From assembly GCA_903932695.1 (NCBI GenBank), contig CAIZGZ010000049.1, forward strand, positions 1 through 8,384: a stretch of 8,384 bases of DNA, in the 5' to 3' direction. Within the stretch, counting starts at the first letter, position 1. Each line of letters starts with the position of its first letter. The notes under the pieces were generated by a model. That model searched no databases and was not told the DNA's origin. It worked only from the letters and a program-made list of their open reading frames with translations. This stretch comes from an uncultured Actinomycetes bacterium. GTDB lineage: Bacteria > Actinomycetota > Actinomycetes > Nanopelagicales > Nanopelagicaceae. Shown in pieces: positions 1-5,874 of the stretch. A program made the position numbers and the translations under genes.

Positions 1-657
1 GAGGGCAATACTGTTAGCAGTTCCCGCATAGACCGTAATGTTTGCGCCTGCTGTTGTGAGCGAGCCACTCGAAAATAAGAATCCGTATTGAGTTCCAGCA
101 ACACCACCGATGGAGATGCCAGAGAATGATGCGGTACCTGCTACGGCACTGACCGTTGTCGTTCCGGAGATTGATCCCCCGACTCCCGCAGTAATAGCCA
201 TCGAGACGCTCGCGGCGGTGTTCACGATATTGCCGCCGGAATCCTCAATGTACGCAATCGGTTGTTGCGCTAGAAGCGCTCCGGCAGCTGTCGTTACGTT
301 TGCCGGGGTGCCGAGCACTACTTGGGTAGCTGTTCCAGTAGTTGCGGTGACGGTCTCATATATATTCGATATTCCGGTATGCGTGAATTGAAGAACATAG
401 GCTCTGCCATTGACGCCATTGAGAACCAGGTTGGTAAAAGTCGCGACGCCAAAGACCGCGGCAACAGTTGTGGTTCCGCCAAGTGTGCCATTCGCTCCGG
501 AGTAGATCGAAGCTGTGACGTTACCGTTATCCGTCGTAATTGTGTTGTTATATGCATCGACAAGGGTGATGATCGGTTGAGTCGCAATAGTTGCACCGGA
601 TCCGGAACTGCTCGAAATGACTTGAGTCTTTGCTTGAGCGCTTAACGCACCAGCGAC
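1..657 (-). repeat. Tandem Ig-like protein repeats (period about 105 residues) in the adhesin
   Basis: Two diverged copies of one unit are visible in the translation, with the start of a third at the edge. Unit one has ATQPIITLVDAYNN (766-779) and GGTTTVAAVFGVATF (801-815). Unit two has AQQPIAYIEDSGGN (871-884) and SGTTTVSAVAGTASF (905-919). The linker TGTATQVVL (848-856) returns as AGTANSIAL (952-960), so a third unit probably begins beyond the window. The QP motifs at 768-769 and 873-874 give a period of 105 residues. Similarity is at protein level only, so this is an old duplication. Such units form rod-like stalks in bacterial adhesins. Confidence 0.75.
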
Positions 658-2880
658 AACTGAGATCGTAAAACTATTTGTCGTTGCGCTATTACCGTTT
701 GCATCCGTTGCAGTCACAGTAATAGCTGCAGTGCCAGCCACCGTCGGGGTTCCGGAAATAGCTCCAGTTGAGGAGCTGAAATTCAAACCGCTCGGCAAAT
801 TTCCCGTGTAGGAATACGTAACAGTACCGATTGCACCAGAGACGGTTTCGGAGAGACTGTATGCGGTTCCTGCAGTTGCAGTAAGCGATGCACCGGAAGG
901 TGTTGTAATACTCATAAAGCGCGGCGTGGTCGAGAACATTTGTGCGCCGTAGGTGGTGTTGAGGGTGACCGCCGATCCACCATTAAATGTGCTGATTACC
1001 GCTCCGAGATTGATGGCAGATGCACCGCCGTTGTTGTAGTACCAAAAATCAATCGGGTACGAGCGACCCACGTAGAGCGTCAAGGTTGTGTAATTTTGAG
1101 TGCAACCATCAGCCCAACAGGACAAGGCGTAACCCGAAGCACTGGTACCGAGCATGCTTACGGCACCACCGATCGAAATCGATGCACCATCATCCTTTCC
1201 TGATAACTGAAAGCTCACCGAAGCTGTAGTCGAGCCATCGTATTTGCCTGGGACCGTGAAATATCCATAGTCATGCTGGATCCACTGTGTTGCCTGCGTA
1301 CACGTGGAACCGGACGTTGGGTCTGCCCCAGCGCTCGACCAGTTGAAATTTGTTTCTGTAAAATTTGAGGAGCCACAAACCAATTGGTTAGTTGTGATCG
1401 CTGGCGCCGATCCACCGAAGAAGCCATAGCTATCTTGCCCTTGGGTCACAATTTCATTTGATTGATTTGAGGCTCCCGTGTTTACAGTGAGAGTATTTCT
1501 TTCACCCATGTAGAAATCCGTAGCCAATAGCCCGCCCGCAGCTGTTGCGCCAGACGAAGCGATCGCCATCACCGCCATACCAGGGCCTGGTTGACTACCC
1601 GCAAAGTCATTAAACCCACTTCCAAATTCCACCGAATAACCGAGAGTGGAGGTAACGGCTAAGTCATTCCAGGTGTATGAGTTTCCTGAGCCGTAGAGAT
1701 TGGCGGCGTTTTCAGCATTCGTACCAGAGGAGTTATTAGGTTCACCGGTAGCCCAATTTGAATATCCCGAGCTATTCGATGCATTAGAGCCAGCGTAAGC
1801 ATTGCCGGAGTGATTTCCGTAGCCATTTGTATATGGATTGTTGCTCGGTGGAACTTTTGTATAACCAGTCGTATATGAGGTCATACCAGTGGAACCTCCG
1901 CAACCACTTGGGCTGGTAAAGGTCAGAACTGGGGTTCCTGACGAGTATGGCGCTGCGGAATGCGAGGTAGCAGTTACACCACACGTGGTGGAATAGGTAA
2001 GAACAGATCCAGCCTCTGGCGATCCCCCATTGCGGTCCCACTCAAAGACACCTTCTTGATACTGATCCGTTGCGCCGATCCATGAATTGCTTGTTCCGTT
2101 TGCACTGCCAGCAATCGAATTTTCACCCGCATCCACGATCGTTGCAAGGTATCCACTTTGGCCAACATAACCATTGGAAGTTGACGCACCTGCTGTCATT
2201 CCAGCTGGATAGGAGGCCAGCGTAGGATAGGTCTGGGCTTGGGTACGGACGTTCGCATACGTATCGGAGTTGCTGTTGTAATGATAAAAATGTCTGGTAC
2301 CCCAGTAGTACTTAAAACTCGAGTCACTTGCACTCGCACCAACCCATATATAAGGAGTTCCTACGGTTGCCGGGGTGATGAGTTGGAGCGCGCCTAAAGC
2401 AGCGTTCGCGTTACCAACACTCGTCGCAGTGAAAATAATATTTTGGAAATTTCCTTGTGTCGTATAGGCAGCGCTACAAGCAGAACAAGCGCTCGATGTA
2501 TTAGAAGTGCCAGGAGCAGCACCGTTAAACCAGTCATCGATAACCGTAATTCCGGTCCAACTCGAAAAATTTAAATATTCGGAAGATGACGATGGGTTTC
2601 GGAGAGCTACATAAACAATGATTCCATTTGGCGCGTTGGTGGAGTTGAGGTTTGTCGTGTTAAGCCAGTTTCCACCGCCAATCGTGGTCGTGCTATTCGG
2701 CGAAATCACGCTGGTTGAATTTGGCAAAGTAACGTTGGAATAGACATTGTCTTGAGTTGTGGCGCTTGCCGGTGAAGTCGGCAACCAAAGCGCCGAAGGA
2801 ATTATTGAGAGAACCGAAGCAGCCAAGAGGTAAGTCAGCCATGTGGAGAGGCGGGTTCTAGTGCGTGAAAGAGTAAGCAC
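1..2880 (-). CDS. Large secreted lectin-type surface adhesin, 3' end beyond window (at least 960 aa)
   Basis: The frame is open without a stop from a GTG at 2880 to the left edge. Residues 1-40 form a signal peptide: Arg-rich start, hydrophobic core, and an ASA cleavage site before residue 41. Residues 41 to about 185 are an unassigned Ser/Thr/Asn-rich module with a CxxC (C132, C135). Residues about 188-420 are a C-type-lectin-like domain: GYLATIVDAGEN, WIGATD (267-272), FEW (279-281), NWATGEPNN (375-383), EN (390-391), WND (404-406). Residues about 500-632 look like PA14/GLEYA: a DDG motif (D563, D564) and YPIDFWYYNNGG (608-619). Residues about 648-740 are a He_PIG Ig-like domain (LPSGL, STGAISGTPTVAGT). 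From about 742 onward there are tandem Ig-like repeats. The eight cysteines fall into four close pairs, which suits an exported protein. Family knowledge points to Ca2+-dependent glycan binding on a stalk; the ligand and the cell-surface anchor are unknown because the C-terminus is missing. No Met codon lies near a plausible N-terminus, so the GTG is well supported. Confidence 0.9.
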   Translation of the reverse strand, partial: MLTLSRTRTRLSTWLTYLLAASVLSIIPSALWLPTSPASATTQDNVYSNVTLPNSTSVISPNSTTTIGGGNWLNTTNLNSTNAPNGIIVYVALRNPSSSSEYLNFSSWTGITVIDDWFNGAAPGTSNTSSACSACSAAYTTQGNFQNIIFTATSVGNANAALGALQLITPATVGTPYIWVGASASDSSFKYYWGTRHFYHYNSNSDTYANVRTQAQTYPTLASYPAGMTAGASTSNGYVGQSGYLATIVDAGENSIAGSANGTSNSWIGATDQYQEGVFEWDRNGGSPEAGSVLTYSTTCGVTATSHSAAPYSSGTPVLTFTSPSGCGGSTGMTSYTTGYTKVPPSNNPYTNGYGNHSGNAYAGSNASNSSGYSNWATGEPNNSSGTNAENAANLYGSGNSYTWNDLAVTSTLGYSVEFGSGFNDFAGSQPGPGMAVMAIASSGATAAGGLLATDFYMGERNTLTVNTGASNQSNEIVTQGQDSYGFFGGSAPAITTNQLVCGSSNFTETNFNWSSAGADPTSGSTCTQATQWIQHDYGYFTVPGKYDGSTTASVSFQLSGKDDGASISIGGAVSMLGTSASGYALSCWADGCTQNYTTLTLYVGRSYPIDFWYYNNGGASAINLGAVISTFNGGSAVTLNTTYGAQMFSTTPRFMSITTPSGASLTATAGTAYSLSETVSGAIGTVTYSYTGNLPSGLNFSSSTGAISGTPTVAGTAAITVTATDANGNSATTNSFTISVVAGALSAQAKTQVISSSSGSGATIATQPIITLVDAYNNTITTDNGNVTASIYSGANGTLGGTTTVAAVFGVATFTNLVLNGVNGRAYVLQFTHTGISNIYETVTATTGTATQVVLGTPANVTTAAGALLAQQPIAYIEDSGGNIVNTAASVSMAITAGVGGSISGTTTVSAVAGTASFSGISIGGVAGTQYGFLFSSGSLTTAGANITVYAGTANSIAL

Positions 2881-2884
2881 GGGC

Positions 2885-2893
2885 CACCTCCCT
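2885..2893 (-). promoter_or_regulatory. Ribosome binding site of the lectin adhesin
   Basis: On the minus strand GAGGGAGGTG ends a few bases before the GTG at 2880, with six nucleotides between GGAGG and the start. This strong site decides the non-ATG start and lies directly before a classic signal peptide. The 63-nt gap to the preceding CDGSH gene shows no convincing terminator. Confidence 0.8.
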
Positions 2894-2943
2894 CGCATCG
2901 ATCTGGCTACGAGATTAGTTTAATAGCGTCCGGAAGGCGGGGA

Positions 2944-3141
2944 CTAGCTCAATCGTTCCTTATGGCTGCCATCGCAAAACGGCTTCTCTTTCGAGAGCCC
3001 ACAGCCGCAGAACTTGGGGTTTTCTAGCGTTTCCAGGATGTTTCCATCTGAATCAACCAGATCTACGTTGCCGCTCAGGCGAATCGAACCGCTCTTCGGG
3101 TTAACGAAGACCTGTGGGTTGGCAGCGGAATTCTCGCTCAT
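2944..3141 (-). CDS. Small CDGSH-type iron-sulfur protein (65 aa)
   Basis: The product is a single CDGSH domain that should bind one [2Fe-2S] cluster through three Cys and one His. The signature is complete: C45-G-C47-G-L-S-K-E-K-P-F-C56-D-G-S-H60, matching the family pattern C-x-C-x2-S/T-x3-P-x-C-D-G-S-H. Residues 11-40 would form the preceding beta strands. There is no signal peptide or membrane segment, so it is probably cytosolic; the mitochondrial mitoNEET-type anchor is absent. Stand-alone bacterial CDGSH proteins of about this size are linked to redox or Fe-S handling, but the exact role is not established and I assign none. The ATG lies 12 nt after the sigA stop with only a weak GAG as ribosome binding site, which suggests translation coupled to sigA. 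Confidence 0.92.
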   Translation of the reverse strand: MSENSAANPQVFVNPKSGSIRLSGNVDLVDSDGNILETLENPKFCGCGLSKEKPFCDGSHKERLS

Positions 3142-3153
3142 GGAGATTAACTC

Positions 3154-4707
3154 TTAGTCGAGATAATCGCGCAGGACTTGTGAGCGCGATGGGTGACGGA
3201 GCTTGGACATGGTCTTTGACTCAATCTGGCGAATACGTTCGCGAGTGACGCCATAGACCTTGCCGATCTCATCGAGCGTCTTTGGCTGACCATCGGTGAG
3301 ACCAAAACGCATCGCAACGACTCCAGCTTCGCGCTCTGACAGCGTGTCGAGCACAGAATGAAGTTGTTCTTGGAGCAAAGTAAATGAGACCGCATCTGCC
3401 GGAACAATTGCTTCGGAGTCTTCGATCAAATCACCGAACTCTGAATCTCCCTCTTCACCAAGTGGTGTGTGAAGTGAGATTGGTTCACGGCCATACTTCT
3501 GAACTTCGACAACCTTTTCAGGAGTCATATCAAGTTCTTTAGCCAACTCTTCTGGGGTCGGTTCGCGACCAAGATCCTGAAGCATCTGACGTTGAACACG
3601 TGCAAGCTTGTTGATGACTTCAACCATGTGGACTGGGATACGGATTGTGCGAGCTTGGTCAGCCATCGCACGCGTAATAGCTTGGCGAATCCACCAGGTT
3701 GCATACGTTGAGAACTTATAACCCTTTGTGTAGTCGAACTTCTCGACTGCGCGAATCAGACCCAAGTTGCCTTCTTGAATCAAGTCCAAGAACAACATGC
3801 CGCGACCGGTGTAACGCTTTGCGAGCGATACAACGAGGCGCAAGTTAGCTTCAAGCAGATGATTCTTTGCGCGACGGCCTTGCAGAACTAGTTGCTCGTA
3901 TTCGCGCTTCGTCTTCTTATCAAGCTTCTTATCGTGCGCGATCTTCTCTTCAGCGAAGAGACCCGCTTCTACCTGCAACGAAAGTTCAACTTCCATCTCG
4001 GCGTTAAGAAGAGGTACGCGACCGATCAGCTTGAGGTAATCCTTCACTGGGTCAGCGGTTGCACCAGCCGTCATTACTGTCTGAGCAGGCGCATCATCTT
4101 CTTCAGAATCTTTGATGGTGAAGGCGTTCTCTTCGTTCTGAGATTCTTCCGCAACATTGATAACGCGGACTTCGGCCTTCTCTTCTTCGTCGCCCTCTTC
4201 AGCTTCTTCGGCGATAATCTCTTTTACTTCTTCAATAAGGGTCTCAATATCCTCGAGTTCGATCTCTTCGAGTTCGGCATCCTCATCCACCGACTTCTCG
4301 ACGCTACCTTCTTTGAGCGCCTCTACCTTTGGCGGATTCTTGAGCGCCTCTTCGGCTGCCTTCTTTGCCTCAAGCTCTGCCTTTGTTGGGAAGCGACGTG
4401 GACCGCCTGATGCCTTCTTCTCGGCGGCGGCTTGTTCAGCGGCAGCTTGTGCCGCCTTCAGCGCTTCAAGCTCTGCCTTAGTTGGGAAGCGACGTGGACC
4501 TGTAGAAACTTTTTTTACTGCTGCTTTTTTAGCTGGGGCAGCTTTCTTTGCTGGTGCGGCTTTCTTTGCAACAACCTTCTTTGCGGGTGCTGCCTTCTTT
4601 GCTACCGCTTTTTTCGCAGGCGCAGCTTTCTTTGATGTTGTGGTCGCTGCCTTCTTGCTAGCAGTTGTTGCACTGGCGGCCTTTTTGGGCGCACGAATTA
4701 CAGCCAC
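3154..4707 (-). CDS. sigA: Principal RNA polymerase sigma factor SigA (RpoD/HrdB group 1)
   Basis: This 517-residue protein is the housekeeping sigma factor that directs RNA polymerase to -35/-10 promoters. Residues 6-66 are a Lys/Ala/Pro-rich tail, 70-114 hold a duplicated motif, and about 131-205 are strongly acidic. Region 1.2 begins near DPVKDYLKLIGR (219-230). Region 2 runs about 281-347, including NLRLVVSLAKRYTGRGM, DLIQEGNLGLIRAVEKFD and the promoter-melting/-10 helix YATWWIRQAITRA (335-347). Region 3 (about 348-430) contains the HMVEVINKL and GREPTPEELAKE stretches. Region 4.2 has a helix-turn-helix (TLDEIGKVYGVTRERIRQIE, 477-496) and the C-terminus LRHPSRSQVLRDYLD typical of actinobacterial SigA. 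The start is GTG with AAAGGA six nucleotides upstream; an ATG seven bases earlier is out of frame. It follows metX by 30 nt and is followed by the CDGSH gene after 12 nt. The N-terminal extension is less conserved, and I see no clear match to the FVW-type motif that precedes region 1.2 in mycobacteria. Confidence 0.97.
   Translation of the reverse strand: MAVIRAPKKAASATTASKKAATTTSKKAAPAKKAVAKKAAPAKKVVAKKAAPAKKAAPAKKAAVKKVSTGPRRFPTKAELEALKAAQAAAEQAAAEKKASGGPRRFPTKAELEAKKAAEEALKNPPKVEALKEGSVEKSVDEDAELEEIELEDIETLIEEVKEIIAEEAEEGDEEEKAEVRVINVAEESQNEENAFTIKDSEEDDAPAQTVMTAGATADPVKDYLKLIGRVPLLNAEMEVELSLQVEAGLFAEEKIAHDKKLDKKTKREYEQLVLQGRRAKNHLLEANLRLVVSLAKRYTGRGMLFLDLIQEGNLGLIRAVEKFDYTKGYKFSTYATWWIRQAITRAMADQARTIRIPVHMVEVINKLARVQRQMLQDLGREPTPEELAKELDMTPEKVVEVQKYGREPISLHTPLGEEGDSEFGDLIEDSEAIVPADAVSFTLLQEQLHSVLDTLSEREAGVVAMRFGLTDGQPKTLDEIGKVYGVTRERIRQIESKTMSKLRHPSRSQVLRDYLD
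4366..4500 (-). repeat. Duplicated GPRRFPTKAELEA motif in SigA (two copies, 32-residue period)
   Basis: Residues 70-82 and 102-114 of SigA are identical over 13 residues, GPRRFPTKAELEA, each followed by an Ala/Lys/Glu-rich helix. The DNA is also nearly identical: both copies share gttgggaagcgacgtggacc on the plus strand, 96 nt apart. This is a recent internal duplication, unlike the older adhesin repeats. The function is unknown. Confidence 0.9.
4510..4692 (-). repeat. Low-complexity Lys/Ala/Pro repeats in the SigA N-terminus
   Basis: Residues 6-66 of SigA are built from diverged copies of AAPAKKA/VAKKAAPAKK, giving an H1-histone-like basic tail. At DNA level this appears as repeated gcttttttagc/gctttctttgc blocks on the plus strand, prone to slippage. 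Basic AK-rich stretches are known at the N-terminus of several actinobacterial principal sigma factors; a role in nucleic-acid contact is inference. Confidence 0.8.
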
Positions 4708-4713
4708 GGAACA

Positions 4714-4719
4714 TCCTTT
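4714..4719 (-). promoter_or_regulatory. Ribosome binding site deciding the GTG start of sigA
   Basis: AAAGGA on the minus strand, six nucleotides before the GTG at 4707. It supports GTG over the nearby out-of-frame ATG. Confidence 0.65.
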
Positions 4720-4737
4720 TGTTTGCCTGGCCTAACT

Positions 4738-5856
4738 TCACTGACCAGTGGAATCGATACCCATATTATAACTTGTCCACAGGGCCTTGCGGAGCAGATC
4801 GCCCATGGTTTCCACCTCAATCAAGAAGCCATCGTGGCCAAATGGCGAGTAAATAACCTCCAGCGGGTGGGCGGTGGGCGTTAATTCGACGATTTCTTCC
4901 TGCAGTCGCAGCGGAAAGAGGCGGTCGGTATCTAATCCGACCACAGAAACTGGAATTGTGATGCCGGCCAGCGCAGCGGCTACGCCACCCCGACCTCGTC
5001 CCACATCATGCGAGTTCATCGCCTCGGTCAGCGCGATATAGGTATTGGCATCAAAACGCTTCGCCAACTTATTGGCTTGGTGATCGAGGTATGACTCGAC
5101 CGCATAACGCCCGGTCTCATCCCCCTGTAGCTCACGGCCAAAGCGCACATCCATCTCTGACTCTGTCCGATAGGTCAGATGGGCGATCCGACGAGCGATC
5201 CCCATGCCTTCAATCGGGCCGCGCTCTTGCTCGTAGTAGTCACCGCCATTGAAGTTCGGGTCGGACTTGATTGCACGAATCTGAATTGAGGCGGCACCAA
5301 TCTGATCACCGGTGGCGACCGCAGATGAGCCAATAGTGCAGATCGACTTTACGCGATCTGCATGATCGATCGCCCACTCGAGTGAGCGCATGCCGCCGAG
5401 TGAAGGTCCAACCGCCATGACATAACTCTTAATATCCAAGAGGTTGGTGAGTGCAAACTCTGCCGCCACCATGTCGCGAATCGTGACCGTCGGAAAGCGA
5501 GAACCCCAACGCTTGCCATCTGGCGCAATGGATGAGGGACCGGTACTCCCCTGACATCCGCCGATGACGTTGGGGCAGATGATGAAATATTTATCGCTAT
5601 CAAGCGGTAATCCGGGTCCGACAATCGATGGCCACCACCCTGGTACATCTGACCAACCGGTCATCGCATGGTTGACGAGAATTGCATTATCGCGAGCTTC
5701 ATTGAGCTCGCCCCACGTCTGGTACGCCAGCGTGACATCTGGCAAAACTTCACCGGACTCGAGAACTAGATCACCAATTTTCGCAAAGCGTCGATCACCG
5801 GGTGCGTGGTGTTCAAGCCATGCCCCGGTGACTAGACACTCTGAGTCAGATGACAT
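4738..5856 (-). CDS. metX: Homoserine O-acetyltransferase MetX
   Basis: This alpha/beta-hydrolase-fold enzyme transfers acetyl from acetyl-CoA to L-homoserine, the committing step of methionine synthesis. The length of 372 residues is normal. Visible family signatures are LAYQTWGELN (43-52), NAILVNHAMTGWSD (57-70), PNVIGGCQGSTGPSS (95-109), the nucleophile elbow GPSLGG (S152), LDTDRLFP (D311) and SPFGHDGFLIE (H341), giving a Ser-Asp-His triad. The elbow reads GPSLGG rather than the common GGSMGG, a mild variant. The ATG lies 18 nt after the metY stop with only a weak GCGAG as ribosome binding site, so coupled translation with metY is likely. O-succinyl transfer by some MetX-family members is known, but the acetyl reaction is favoured here by the partner metY. 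Confidence 0.95.
   Translation of the reverse strand: MSSDSECLVTGAWLEHHAPGDRRFAKIGDLVLESGEVLPDVTLAYQTWGELNEARDNAILVNHAMTGWSDVPGWWPSIVGPGLPLDSDKYFIICPNVIGGCQGSTGPSSIAPDGKRWGSRFPTVTIRDMVAAEFALTNLLDIKSYVMAVGPSLGGMRSLEWAIDHADRVKSICTIGSSAVATGDQIGAASIQIRAIKSDPNFNGGDYYEQERGPIEGMGIARRIAHLTYRTESEMDVRFGRELQGDETGRYAVESYLDHQANKLAKRFDANTYIALTEAMNSHDVGRGRGGVAAALAGITIPVSVVGLDTDRLFPLRLQEEIVELTPTAHPLEVIYSPFGHDGFLIEVETMGDLLRKALWTSYNMGIDSTGQ
4765..4793 (-). promoter_or_regulatory. Candidate sigA promoter inside the 3' end of metX
   Basis: The minus strand carries a perfect TATAAT at 4770-4765, formed by the Tyr-Asn codons near the metX C-terminus. With a 17-nt spacer the -35 position reads TCCGCA (4793-4788), matching TTGACA at only three positions. 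Transcription would begin near 4758 and give a leader of about 50 nt before the sigA GTG. The -10 is strong but the -35 is weak, so this is a candidate only. Confidence 0.5.
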
Positions 5857-5874
5857 CTCGCAATTATGCAGCGC

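Noticed and set aside
110..645. Two overlapping plus-strand frames (110-391 and 322-645)
   Set aside because: Both lie opposite the adhesin repeats, whose minus-strand frame is continuous and shows domain structure; no ribosome binding site or family match was seen.
1784..2189. Two minus-strand frames (1784-2041 and 1974-2189) in other registers
   Set aside because: They overlap the C-type-lectin domain of the adhesin in the wrong frame and contain no recognisable motif.
2917..2922. TAAACT as a -10 box for the adhesin in the 63-nt gap
   Set aside because: Only four of six positions match and no -35 is visible at a proper distance; too weak to list as a promoter, although a promoter in this gap is plausible.
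3892..4410. Plus-strand open frame of 172 codons, Phe/Leu-rich
   Set aside because: Antisense to sigA over its acidic region and the start of its conserved core; hydrophobic composition is a by-product of reading Glu and Lys codons backwards.
4432..4635. Cys/Phe-rich plus-strand frame resembling a small cysteine-rich protein
   Set aside because: Produced by reading the AK-rich sigA repeats on the opposite strand; the cysteines come from reversed Ala codons.
4157..4735. Plus-strand open frame of 192 codons, Ser/Ala/Phe-rich
   Set aside because: It is the complement of the Lys/Ala/Glu-rich part of sigA; low-complexity codons there rarely give stops on the opposite strand. The sigA reading is certain and this one has no recognisable domain.
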